Translations under genes and position numbers: made by a program | Shown: piece after piece, positions 26,672-34,854 of the stretch | Numbering within the stretch: position 1 is the first letter of the stretch | Layout of the letters: every line of letters starts with the position of its first letter | The notes under the pieces: generated by a model | Seen by the model: only the letters and a program-made list of their open reading frames with translations | Told to the model about the DNA's origin: nothing | The model's database searches: none | Source: Methylophilus sp. 5 | Lineage (GTDB): Bacteria; Pseudomonadota; Gammaproteobacteria; Burkholderiales; Methylophilaceae | Assembly (NCBI RefSeq): GCF_000515275.1 | Contig: NZ_KI911560.1 | Span: forward strand, 372,001 to 436,000 | Length of the DNA: 64,000 bases | Reading direction: 5' to 3'

Positions 26672-28819
26672 ATGATTTATATCGCCGATCCCAATCCATG
26701 GCTGGCCCTGTATGCGCAACCACTGCATACACGCCTGAGCCCGCCCACCACTGACTTGCAAGACTTCCTCTCAGAATATGGCCGCACGCACGGGCTAGCT
26801 GAACCCGTGGAGCTGGCCTCAAGCACAGACTGGCAGAACGACCTTGCGCAGGCACTGGCACCGCTCCCTGAGAGCCTGCTGGATACATTGAGCAAATCCA
26901 TACTCGGTATTTTCTTTGCCAGCGGCCTGGATGCTTCGGGCTTTACCGACATGGTTGCACTAGGGGATGGCAGTAACAATATTGGCTTTATTATTGTGCT
27001 CGACAGTCAGGCATTTGCGCATACCTCGGCAAATGCCTGGGCCAGCTGGAAAGAAAACTCAGCCTTTATTGCAGACCCGCAGGTTCAAATCAGTGTAGAG
27101 ATCGCCGCGCCGGAAAACGATCATCGCATACAGGCACTGCGCTTTCTGCTATTGCATGAGTTCGGCCATATACTGGCCACGATGACGGACCTCTGTCCGC
27201 AGGACTGGTCATTCTCGTTACCCAAGCTGGCAGGCAACTTTAGCAAGCTAAGCTGGCAAACCAGTGGCAGCAAGGCTATCCGGCCAGAACAAAATTTTCC
27301 GCATCGGGAGAAGATCAGCTTCTATCGCCAGCCGACACTGCACGCAAGCCAGGCATTAGACCTGTACCGTGACCTGGCCAGAACGTCGTTTCCCACCTTA
27401 TACGCCAGCATGGATGTACAAGAAGACTTTGCCGAGTGCTTTGCCACCTATGTGCATACAGAATTACTGGGGCAGCCATACCACATGCAGCTGACAATTG
27501 GCGGCAGCCCGGTCTATCGCAGTGATGATTTCTGGGCGTCGCCCCGTACCAGCGAAAAAAAGCGTTACATGCAAAACTTGCTTGAAGCCTTAGCTCATAA
27601 TGATGCAAGCCATACGTTTCAAGGGCTCGCGCCTTTTCTACGCATGAGCCTCAACGGCGCAGACTTGCGGTCGCATGCACAATCGCTATTGGTACAGGCC
27701 AATCAGGATCAGGAAAATGCCATCTTGTGGATGAACCTGGCCATTGGCTTTTTATGCTTGAAAATGCGCGACATGGGCCTCGCAATTCAGGAACAAGCAT
27801 TATCCTTGCAACGGCTATACCGCCGCCCGGCCAACTGTCAGCCGCCACGCTTCCGCTTGCTGATGATTATGACGCCAGGCGATTTGTCTGAAAACACCCC
27901 GATTGATTGTTTGCTGGAAAACAGCCCGGTCGAGCTACTTTATTACTACGCGTCGGTCGAGCAGCCTTTGCCATCCCCTATGCCTGTGCATGACGCGGTG
28001 ATGGTCGCCCTCTCAGATAGCCAGGCCAACCGCGCGTTGTTGCTGGCGGTACAAGCCAGCCTGCTTGATCATGCACGACCAGTGATTAACCCGCCGCACC
28101 TGCTGCCTAACGTCAACCGCGACCAGTTAAGTGAGCTATTACAAGGCATCACCGGCCTGGATATGCCACGCACACACAAATTGACCCGCAGCCAGGTGGT
28201 CACGCGTCTGAGCATGCAACGCCCAGTAGACGTAGCTGACCCGAATGCCTTACCTAGCTTGCCATTAATTATTCGCCCGGTGGGTTCGCAGGCCGGTAAT
28301 GACCTCGCCAGAATCACACAGCCTACCGAATTGGCAGACTATTTAAAACAAGTCCAAAGCACTGCCTTTTTTGTATCGCGCTTTGTCGATTACAGCAGCC
28401 AGGATGGCCAGTTTCGTAAATACCGTATTGCCATGCTGTGCGGCCAGCCGTTTATTTGCCACATGGCGATTTCGAGTGACTGGATGGTGCATTACGTCAA
28501 TGCCGGCATGTACGACTCTGCCGACAAGCGGGCGGAAGAAGGCGCATTTATGCAAAATTTTGCCAGCTTTGCCACGCGCCACCAATCGGCGCTAGCCGCC
28601 ATTTACCAGCGTTTGCAGCTCGACTACTTGTGCATAGATTGCGCTGAAACCCAAGACGGCCAATTACTGGTATTTGAAATCGACCACATCATGGCCGTCC
28701 ACGCCATGGACTCTGCCAGCCTGTTCCCGTTTAAAGCTGGGCAGATCGGCAAATTACAGCAAGCCTTTGAGCAATATTTATATGCATTACAGCCGCAACC
28801 TTTATTGGAGAGCGCATGA
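26672..28819 (+). CDS. zinc-peptidase-like and ATP-grasp fusion protein
   Basis: 715 residues. N-terminal part: LLHEFGHILATMTD with HExxH (His162-His166) and, about 90 residues on, DVQEDFAECFATYV whose Glu255 is placed to be the third zinc ligand, as in gluzincins of the MtfA/lethal-factor type. A middle helical region (about 320-400) may be TPR-like. The C-terminal 300 residues resemble the RimK-like ATP-grasp proteins found with TPR regions: LPLIIRPVGSQAGNDL, FVSRFVDYSSQDGQFRKYRI, HMAISSDWMVHYVNAGMY and LDYLCIDCAETQDGQLLVFE. The overall reaction is unknown. Start at 26672 rather than GTG 26651 is a guess. Its stop overlaps serC. Confidence 0.65.
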   Translation: MIYIADPNPWLALYAQPLHTRLSPPTTDLQDFLSEYGRTHGLAEPVELASSTDWQNDLAQALAPLPESLLDTLSKSILGIFFASGLDASGFTDMVALGDGSNNIGFIIVLDSQAFAHTSANAWASWKENSAFIADPQVQISVEIAAPENDHRIQALRFLLLHEFGHILATMTDLCPQDWSFSLPKLAGNFSKLSWQTSGSKAIRPEQNFPHREKISFYRQPTLHASQALDLYRDLARTSFPTLYASMDVQEDFAECFATYVHTELLGQPYHMQLTIGGSPVYRSDDFWASPRTSEKKRYMQNLLEALAHNDASHTFQGLAPFLRMSLNGADLRSHAQSLLVQANQDQENAILWMNLAIGFLCLKMRDMGLAIQEQALSLQRLYRRPANCQPPRFRLLMIMTPGDLSENTPIDCLLENSPVELLYYYASVEQPLPSPMPVHDAVMVALSDSQANRALLLAVQASLLDHARPVINPPHLLPNVNRDQLSELLQGITGLDMPRTHKLTRSQVVTRLSMQRPVDVADPNALPSLPLIIRPVGSQAGNDLARITQPTELADYLKQVQSTAFFVSRFVDYSSQDGQFRKYRIAMLCGQPFICHMAISSDWMVHYVNAGMYDSADKRAEEGAFMQNFASFATRHQSALAAIYQRLQLDYLCIDCAETQDGQLLVFEIDHIMAVHAMDSASLFPFKAGQIGKLQQAFEQYLYALQPQPLLESA

Positions 28820-29955
28820 TGAAACTAAATGCCAATCAACTCAACTTTTCTGGCGGCCCTGGTGCCCTGCCTGAAAGCGTGTTACAACAATTGCACACCG
28901 CTATGCTGTGTGTGCCAGAAGTCGGCTTGTCTATTTTAGGCATCAGCCATCGCTCTGAATGGTTTGCGCAAGTGGTACATGAGCTGGAAGACAATATCCG
29001 TCACTTAATGGGTTTGCCGCAAACCACGCGCGTGCTGATGATGCAGGGCGGTGCCACCCAGCAATTCTCGATGTTGCCGATGAGTTTGCTACGCCATGGG
29101 CAGTCGGCAGACTACATCCATAGTGGCTACTGGAGCGGCAAGGCGATTAATGAGGCGGAGAAATCCGGAAAATTGCAATTGGCCTGGAGCGGTAAAGCGG
29201 ACCAATTTGGCCGTTTGCCTACAGATGCCGAGTTACAGCTCTCTAAAGATGCCGCTTATTTTCACTACATATCGAATGAGACGGTAGAAGGCTTGCAGTT
29301 TCACCGCGTGCCTGGCCGCGACGACGTGCCGCGCATCTGTGATATGTCGTCAGACCTGTTGTCTGCGCCTGGTGACTTTAACCGCTACGCCATGATCTAC
29401 GCCCATGCGCAGAAAAATATCGGCCCGGCCGGGGTCACCGTGGTGATTCTGCGCGATGACTTTATGAATAGCCTGCCTGATGATTTACCAGGCTTTATCA
29501 ACTATCACGCCCAAGCCGATGCGCACTCTATTTACAACACGCCACCGGTGTTTGCGATTTATAGTGTCTTGCTGGTCACGCGCTGGTTACGTGATGAAAT
29601 GGGCGGCTTGCACAATATGGCCAAACGCAACCAGGCCAAGGCAGACTGTTTGTATCAGGTACTGGACGACCACGCCGACTTTTACCGTGGACGTGCGGCC
29701 GTGGCCGACCGCTCTAAGATGAATGTGGTGTTTAATTTGCCAACCGCCGAGATTGAGCAAGCGTTTTTTCAGCAAGCACAATTGGCTGGCTTTTCAGGCT
29801 TGAATGGCCACCGCAGCATAGGTGGCATCCGTGCTTCGATTTATAACGGATTAGAGATTGCAGCCGCTGAGCAGCTGGCGGCATTTATGCAGACATTTCG
29901 TCAGCGCTATAAAGCGACAACAGCTACTGTAGCCTCATCGCCTGCCTACGCTTAA
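28816..29955 (+). CDS. serC: phosphoserine aminotransferase
   Basis: 379 residues. Begins with the SerC signature NFSGGPGALPESVLQQL, contains VLMMQGGATQQFSMLPM and the PLP lysine in IYAHAQKNIGPAG, and ends with NGHRSIGGIRASIYN. It converts 3-phosphohydroxypyruvate to phosphoserine with glutamate (and acts in pyridoxal phosphate synthesis). GGAGAG precedes the paired ATG codons at 28816/28819, and the start overlaps the stop of the peptidase/ATP-grasp gene, so the two are coupled. A C-terminal Ala/Thr-rich tail of about 15 residues is extra. Confidence 0.95.
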   Translation: MMKLNANQLNFSGGPGALPESVLQQLHTAMLCVPEVGLSILGISHRSEWFAQVVHELEDNIRHLMGLPQTTRVLMMQGGATQQFSMLPMSLLRHGQSADYIHSGYWSGKAINEAEKSGKLQLAWSGKADQFGRLPTDAELQLSKDAAYFHYISNETVEGLQFHRVPGRDDVPRICDMSSDLLSAPGDFNRYAMIYAHAQKNIGPAGVTVVILRDDFMNSLPDDLPGFINYHAQADAHSIYNTPPVFAIYSVLLVTRWLRDEMGGLHNMAKRNQAKADCLYQVLDDHADFYRGRAAVADRSKMNVVFNLPTAEIEQAFFQQAQLAGFSGLNGHRSIGGIRASIYNGLEIAAAEQLAAFMQTFRQRYKATTATVASSPAYA

Positions 29956-29962
29956 CATGCGG

Positions 29963-30340
29963 TTAGTGAGATGAGATTTGGCTATGGGTTAAACGCCCAT
30001 CTTGGTCAAAATAAATGCGCAAGGCATGGTACACATGCATGCACTTGCCAAGGTCATACTCCAGGGCATTGGCATCTTCAAGACTAGGGCGTCCCAGCAA
30101 CGCCATCACCGCTTCTTTTTTGGCGCCACGGATCAAAATGTGGTTTTTCAGATCGTAGGCCATATCACCGCGGCGGCATTCTTTTTGCACCGTATTGGCA
30201 AGTTCCATCCAGCGTGTCTGCTCAAACTTGTCACTGCCAAACACCGCTTGATCTTTAAACGCCCACCAGGTAAAAAACACAATGGTGAGAATCACAGTGA
30301 ATACCGCTAACGCAATTGCAGACAACTTGATCAGTTTCAT
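29963..30340 (-). CDS. unknown exported protein, BamE-like fold possible
   Basis: 125 residues. One N-terminal hydrophobic helix (LSAIALAVFTVILTIVFFTW) serves as uncleaved anchor or signal peptide. The mature part contains GAKKEAVMALLGRPSLED followed by EYDLGKC and YFDQDGRLT, the pattern of the SmpA/BamE-type alpha/beta repeat (a helix before LGxP, then beta strands). I cannot name the protein. It lies 19 bases after nrdR and is convergent with serC. Confidence 0.6.
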   Translation of the reverse strand: MKLIKLSAIALAVFTVILTIVFFTWWAFKDQAVFGSDKFEQTRWMELANTVQKECRRGDMAYDLKNHILIRGAKKEAVMALLGRPSLEDANALEYDLGKCMHVYHALRIYFDQDGRLTHSQISSH

Positions 30341-30359
30341 GCCCCCGCCGCCTTTCGGA

Positions 30360-30824
30360 TTATGTATCGCTATCGGTTACATCCAGGTCACGGATAGCGT
30401 TATGGAAATCATCCACATCCGAAAAGCTTCTATACACAGAAGCAAAGCGGATATACGCCACCTGATCCATCTGTTTTAACTCTTGCATCACCGTTTCACC
30501 CAGCAGGCGCGCAGGCACTTCGCGCACGCCCAAGCCGAGTACTTTTTGAATAATCCTGTCCATGGCCTTATCCACATATTCGGTAGGCACCGGACGCTTA
30601 TGCAGCGCACGTGTGAATGACACGCGCAACTTTTCGCGCTTGAACTCTTCACGGTTGCCATTTTGCTTAACCACTTGCGGCAGATGCAACTCTGCCGTTT
30701 CGTAGGTAGTAAAGCGCTTATCGCAGACCTGGCAGCGACGACGCCTGCGGATAGAGTTTCCCTCCTCATTGAGTCGGGAATCCACCACCTGCGTATCGTC
30801 AGCACCGCAAAAAGGACATTTCAT
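30360..30824 (-). CDS. nrdR: NrdR transcriptional repressor
   Basis: 154 residues. Zinc ribbon [15 protein letters not shown] with a second pair [12 protein letters not shown], then an ATP-cone domain ([20 protein letters not shown]). NrdR binds NrdR boxes upstream of ribonucleotide reductase genes when dATP is high. It sits 21 bases after glyA on the same strand, the usual betaproteobacterial neighbour. Confidence 0.95.
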   Translation of the reverse strand: MKCPFCGADDTQVVDSRLNEEGNSIRRRRRCQVCDKRFTTYETAELHLPQVVKQNGNREEFKREKLRVSFTRALHKRPVPTEYVDKAMDRIIQKVLGLGVREVPARLLGETVMQELKQMDQVAYIRFASVYRSFSDVDDFHNAIRDLDVTDSDT

Positions 30825-30845
30825 GGCTAAAAATGGCCGTAGAGA

Positions 30846-32093
30846 TTACTTGCCGTATACCGGAAACTGGTCGGCTAAGGCGTGCACTTTGGCTTTCACT
30901 GCGGCAATCACTTCTGCATTTTCCGGGTTGTCCAGCACGTCGGCAATCAAGTTAGCCACTTGCTCGGCTTCAGCTTCTTTAAAGCCACGCGTGGTAATCG
31001 CTGGCGAACCAATGCGGATACCAGAAGTCACGAATGGGCTTTCAGGATCGTTAGGGATCGCGTTTTTGTTGACGGTGATGTGCGCCTGGCCCAGGAAAGC
31101 GTCAGCCGCTTTACCGGTCAAGCCTTTAGGACGCAGGTCGACCAAAAACACGTGTGACTCAGTCCGGCCAGAGATAATGCGCAGGCCACGTGCAGCCAGG
31201 GTTTTGGCCATTGCGCTAGCGTTCTTCAGCACTTGCTCTTGATACACCTTGAACTCAGGCTGTGCCGCTTCTAGAAAAGCGGTCGCTTTACCGGCGATGA
31301 CGTGCATCAACGGGCCACCTTGCAAGCTTGGGAACACGTTGGAGTTGATTGACTTTTCAAACTCGGCTTTAGCCATGATGATACCGCCACGTGGGCCGCG
31401 CAAGGTTTTGTGCGTAGTAGAAGTAACGAAGTCAGCATGTGGCACCGGGTTAGGGTACACACCGGCGGCAATCAGGCCAGAGTAGTGCGCCATATCGACC
31501 ATGAAATAAGCACCGACTTTTTTGGCGATTTCGGCCATGCGTGCCCAGTCAAAGCGCAGCGCATAAGCAGAAGCGCCACCAATCAGCAATTTTGGTTTGC
31601 ACTCGATGGCAATACGCTCCATCTCGTCGTAGTCGATTTCTTCTTTGTCGTTCAGGCCGTAAGGCACAATGTTGAACAACTTACCGGACAGGTTAGCAGG
31701 TGAACCATGCGTCAAGTGACCGCCGTGGCCCAGGTTCATGCCCATCACGGTGTCGCCTGGTTTCAAAATAGAAAAATACACGGCCTGGTTGGCTTGTGAA
31801 CCAGAGTGCGGCTGCACGTTGGCATACTCAGCGCCGTAGAGCGCTTTCAGGCGGTCAATCGCCAATTGCTCCACTTGGTCAACAAACTCACAGCCACCGT
31901 AAAAACGCTTGCCTGGATAGCCTTCTGCATACTTGTTAGTCAATTGCGAGCCTTGCGCTTCCATCACCGCCGGGCTGGTGTAGTTTTCTGAGGCAATCAG
32001 CTCGATATGTTGATGCTGACGTTCGACTTCGGAAGAAATCATTGTGGCCAAAGCTGGGTCTGCAACGCTTAAGTTTCTTGAAAAGCTAAACAT
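30846..32093 (-). CDS. glyA: serine hydroxymethyltransferase
   Basis: 415 residues starting at ATG 32093 (the frame opens three codons upstream at a TTG). Signature blocks: [36 protein letters not shown], and the PLP-lysine site [15 protein letters not shown]. It interconverts serine and glycine with tetrahydrofolate and so links C1 metabolism with amino-acid synthesis, important in a methylotroph (the glycine/serine exchange of folate C1 units). Followed by nrdR. Confidence 0.97.
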   Translation of the reverse strand: MFSFSRNLSVADPALATMISSEVERQHQHIELIASENYTSPAVMEAQGSQLTNKYAEGYPGKRFYGGCEFVDQVEQLAIDRLKALYGAEYANVQPHSGSQANQAVYFSILKPGDTVMGMNLGHGGHLTHGSPANLSGKLFNIVPYGLNDKEEIDYDEMERIAIECKPKLLIGGASAYALRFDWARMAEIAKKVGAYFMVDMAHYSGLIAAGVYPNPVPHADFVTSTTHKTLRGPRGGIIMAKAEFEKSINSNVFPSLQGGPLMHVIAGKATAFLEAAQPEFKVYQEQVLKNASAMAKTLAARGLRIISGRTESHVFLVDLRPKGLTGKAADAFLGQAHITVNKNAIPNDPESPFVTSGIRIGSPAITTRGFKEAEAEQVANLIADVLDNPENAEVIAAVKAKVHALADQFPVYGK

Positions 32094-32255
32094 GACGATC
32101 AAGTTTCCGTATCAATAACAATAAAGCGTAATTTTACCATGAGGCGACCATGGCATGCACCTTTAGCGTCAGTCAGCGAAAGACATACTCTTTTTTGGTG
32201 ATAGAAACAGTCATTGGGCGTCTACAAAGAATAGATGCGCCAGCATTGCACGCAC

Positions 32256-32272
32256 TGCACCAAATCGGTGCA
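32256..32272. promoter_or_regulatory. NtrC-type binding palindrome
   Basis: TGCACC-AAATC-GGTGCA: perfect 6-bp arms with a 5-base spacer, matching the enterobacterial NtrC consensus TGCACC-N5-GGTGCA at all arm positions. It lies 87 bases upstream of a -24/-12 promoter-like sequence, a normal enhancer distance. Confidence 0.65.
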
Positions 32273-32326
32273 AACAATCAAACAGTTGCTGAACCAGCAG
32301 CAGGTATAAAAACTTAAAAAACAAGC

Positions 32327-32339
32327 TATCTTATTGATT
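32327..32339 (+). promoter_or_regulatory. IHF-like site
   Basis: TATCTTATTGATT matches the IHF core YAANNNNTTGATW with one mismatch and lies between the NtrC-type palindrome and the sigma-54-type promoter, where DNA bending is normally needed. The IHF core is degenerate, so this is weak alone. Confidence 0.35.
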
Positions 32340-32358
32340 TAAATGTAATTACAAAACA

Positions 32359-32374
32359 TGGCACAGCTTATGCT
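32359..32374 (+). promoter_or_regulatory. sigma-54-type promoter
   Basis: TGGCACAGCTTATGCT compared with TGGCACRNNNNTTGCW shows one mismatch (A for the first T of TTGC). The invariant GG and GC are exactly 10 bases apart. It is oriented on the plus strand; the predicted transcript start is about 32385. Confidence 0.6.
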
Positions 32375-32384
32375 TAGTAGTAAC

Positions 32385-32443
32385 CGTAAGCGTATATCTC
32401 CAAAATCGCTCCCTAAACCCAACTTCGGTTGGGTTCTTTTTTT
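32385..32443 (+). ncRNA. candidate NtrC/sigma-54-dependent small RNA
   Basis: A transcript starting about 12 bases after the -12 GC would be about 59 nt and end in the T-run of a strong terminator. It has no usable reading frame. The first 30 bases are largely unpaired and contain UCUCC and GCUCCCU, which are complementary to Shine-Dalgarno sequences (GGAGA, AGGGAGC); the 3' end is a GC-rich stem capped by UUCG with a U-tail suitable for Hfq. The layout resembles NtrC-dependent regulatory RNAs such as NrsZ of Pseudomonas, but I see no sequence similarity. Both neighbouring genes are on the minus strand, so the promoter has no protein-coding target. Confidence 0.55.
32416..32443 (+). terminator. 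UUCG-capped Rho-independent terminator
   Basis: 8-bp perfect stem AACCCAAC / GTTGGGTT with TTCG loop, followed by CTTTTTTT on the plus strand. On the minus strand the stem is followed by TAGGGAG, so it does not serve the AsmA gene that ends at 32460; it requires a plus-strand transcript. Confidence 0.85.
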
Positions 32444-32459
32444 ATGGCGCCGACCAAAG

Positions 32460-34502
32460 CTAATGCTGGCGCGTCTTAAGCTGTTGCAGCGTATGCTGGC
32501 AGCCGTCATCGGCCACTTCAGATGCACTACCGGGGTCAAGAAACGGCAGAATTGCCGCAAAAGGATTAAGTAGCGCGAGCAACACGCCACCAGCGACACG
32601 CGCAGCAATCGGGCCTGGGCTGAGTGATACTTGAGGGTCAACAAAGGGCCCGGTCACCAAGATGGGCGAACGCACGGTAAAGGGTGAGAAATTTTTAGGG
32701 TTAGCCTGTAGTTTAAGATTAAGTTGCTCCTGCCCCAGGTTTACCTCGCCTTGCACCGTAACGGTGGTCACTGGGGTGTCAATCAAGGCCGCATCAGGCG
32801 TTAGCACACCTTGTTTGGCATGCCAGCCCATCGCCGCACATTGCATGGGTAAGGGCTGATCGCCTTTGATCAGCACGCCAACCGCTTGCGCAATATCGAG
32901 GCCTGCAGCTTCTACCACCAAATGTGAAATTTCACCTTGACGCACCATCAGCGCCAACTGACCATCCAGTGACTTAAGCAACGCTGCCGTGGAGCGCCCG
33001 CGCCCTTGTAACTTAGCTTTGCCATTTAACTTACCTGAGATATACGCCGGTGCCGGGTTGGTTGACGATTGCTGGGCCGAAGGTTGTTTGCCTGGTGTTT
33101 TTTTGGCGTCTGGTGTCACTTTAAGCCATTGCTCCAGGCGAATATCACGCACCGCCAATTGAATATCCCACTCTGGTGCCGGTGGCGGCGATAAATCAGC
33201 ATTACTGGAGTCATGCGCATCAATACTCAGCGCACCAGATAACGTGCCCTGCGCTGTACTGGCTTCGAGTTCAGCCAAGCTTAATTTATGTTTAATCAGC
33301 GTTAAGCGCAACTTCAACGGGGCAATGCGCTGTTTAAACGCGTGACCTAAATCCACCGCATCCAGATGCACATCAATATCGGCATTCATGCGCCCGTAGC
33401 TACTAAAATCCAGCGATTCATCCGGGAACAGCTTGCCAGGGTGGGCATTAGCCGTATGGTCTTGGGCAGCGCCAAAGGCAGGCGCCAAGTCAGCCAGCAT
33501 CAATAGTGACCCTTGCAACTTGCCACTCAGCATGGGCGTTTCAGGGGCCAGATCATAGACAAACTGCCCGGATAACCGGCTATGCCCGATGTGCGCGAAA
33601 GGAATATTGACCCGCCATTGATCGACGCCCTTTTCAACCTCTGCGCTCACCTTGAACGCAGAAGTGCGCGGAAAAGTCATGTCCAGCAAATCGCCCACAT
33701 CTGCCAACGAAGGTCCGCTGACATCCACCTGCCCTTTGACGCGCTGCGTGCCAAACAAGTCAGCCACTGCCCCACGAAACTTCACATTCACGGCGCCATA
33801 CTTTAACCAGCCTTGTGAGTTAATCGGAGCTGAGTCTTTGCCTTGTGTGGCAACCGGCAAAAAGCCCTGCGTGACCAGTGCCCCTTGCAAAGGCAACTTG
33901 CGCAGTTTGCCATCGACCTTCACGCTAGATTCAGGCGCTGTCAGATGCTGCCCCTCTTCGGTAAAAAAGGTCACGGCCAGCTGTGCATTGGCCACGGCAT
34001 CATTTACCTTAGCCTGCCCCTGGTTCACAGCCAGTTGCTCAATAAGTGGAAAAGGACGTGGCGGGCTTTTATCCTCCAGCTCAAAATCCCAAGTCGCTTG
34101 CTTGTCCGCATGGCGGATTAAATAAGCATTGAGTTGATCGGCACGAATGGCCTGGATGCGGTAAGGATCGCCTTCTTTTAACGACCACAGATCACGATAG
34201 CGCAAGGATAAATCCAGTCCATGCGCGTTCACAAAATAAGGCGCATCAAAGCCGGCTGGTGCCGAGAGGGTTAGCCCGCCTACCTGCAAGCGCATGCCAC
34301 CCAGCAATTGCAAGTGAAACGGCCGTTCAATCTGCACCGAACGGTGCAACTTATCTTGCAACAACTGTTGCAAAGGTTGACGCAAAAAAGGCCAGCCAGC
34401 TATTTCGCAGGTGACAACAGCCAGTATCAGCGCCAGCAAACTACCAGCGACCCACTTGGTGACAGTTGCAGATTTTTTTGTTGTTATCTCGGTCTCATTC
34501 AT
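32460..34502 (-). CDS. AsmA-family protein
   Basis: 680 residues. One N-terminal membrane helix (WVAGSLLALILAVVTCEIAGW) is followed by a long beta-rich periplasmic region of AsmA/TamB-like repeats (LLGGMRLQVGGLTLSAPAGF and similar) and a conserved C-terminal AsmA_2-type block (GQLALMVRQGEISHLVVEAA, then VQGEVNLGQEQLNLKLQANP, then SPILVTGPFVDPQV). Members are thought to help move phospholipid towards the outer membrane. There is an internal Pro/Gly linker near residues 470-490. Gene stands alone. Confidence 0.85.
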   Translation of the reverse strand: MNETEITTKKSATVTKWVAGSLLALILAVVTCEIAGWPFLRQPLQQLLQDKLHRSVQIERPFHLQLLGGMRLQVGGLTLSAPAGFDAPYFVNAHGLDLSLRYRDLWSLKEGDPYRIQAIRADQLNAYLIRHADKQATWDFELEDKSPPRPFPLIEQLAVNQGQAKVNDAVANAQLAVTFFTEEGQHLTAPESSVKVDGKLRKLPLQGALVTQGFLPVATQGKDSAPINSQGWLKYGAVNVKFRGAVADLFGTQRVKGQVDVSGPSLADVGDLLDMTFPRTSAFKVSAEVEKGVDQWRVNIPFAHIGHSRLSGQFVYDLAPETPMLSGKLQGSLLMLADLAPAFGAAQDHTANAHPGKLFPDESLDFSSYGRMNADIDVHLDAVDLGHAFKQRIAPLKLRLTLIKHKLSLAELEASTAQGTLSGALSIDAHDSSNADLSPPPAPEWDIQLAVRDIRLEQWLKVTPDAKKTPGKQPSAQQSSTNPAPAYISGKLNGKAKLQGRGRSTAALLKSLDGQLALMVRQGEISHLVVEAAGLDIAQAVGVLIKGDQPLPMQCAAMGWHAKQGVLTPDAALIDTPVTTVTVQGEVNLGQEQLNLKLQANPKNFSPFTVRSPILVTGPFVDPQVSLSPGPIAARVAGGVLLALLNPFAAILPFLDPGSASEVADDGCQHTLQQLKTRQH

Positions 34503-34659
34503 AACTTGCCATCATGCCGTTGATCTTAGCGCCTGACCAGTCCCGCCAGTCTGACACGCGCGTAGGTGGATTCTGTCAAATCCGGCGCTGGCTGTCAGTT
34601 ATAATAAGGCGACGAATACCCTTAACATGCTAATGTCCTTAAAAAATGGAGTGATGACA

Positions 34660-34854
34660 ATGAAATGGACCGACAGCCAGCGGATTGCTGAAGACCTGTA
34701 TGACAAATACCCCGAGGTGAACCCGAAAACCATCCGCTTTACTGACCTGATGCAATGGGTGCTGGAACTCGATGGCTTTGATGATGAGGCTGCGCATTGC
34801 GGTGAAAAAATCCTCGAAGCGATTCAACTGGCCTGGATAGAAGAAGCCGAGTAA
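34660..34854 (+). CDS. iscX: Fe-S cluster assembly protein IscX
   Basis: 64 residues, the normal IscX size. Starts at ATG 34660 with GGAG eight bases upstream; the frame opens 11 codons earlier without support. Family features: MKWTDSQRIAEDLYDKYPEV, TIRFTDLMQWVLELDGFDDE and the acidic end LEAIQLAWIEEAE. IscX binds IscS and iron and modulates cluster assembly. It is here away from the isc operon and abuts the phosphomannomutase gene with no gap, and a TATAAT (34600-34605) lies 54 bases upstream. Confidence 0.9.
   Translation: MKWTDSQRIAEDLYDKYPEVNPKTIRFTDLMQWVLELDGFDDEAAHCGEKILEAIQLAWIEEAE

Noticed and set aside
32460..32460. The UUCG hairpin as terminator of the AsmA gene
   Set aside because: On the minus strand the stem is followed by TAGGGAG, not a T-run; its T-run is on the plus strand.
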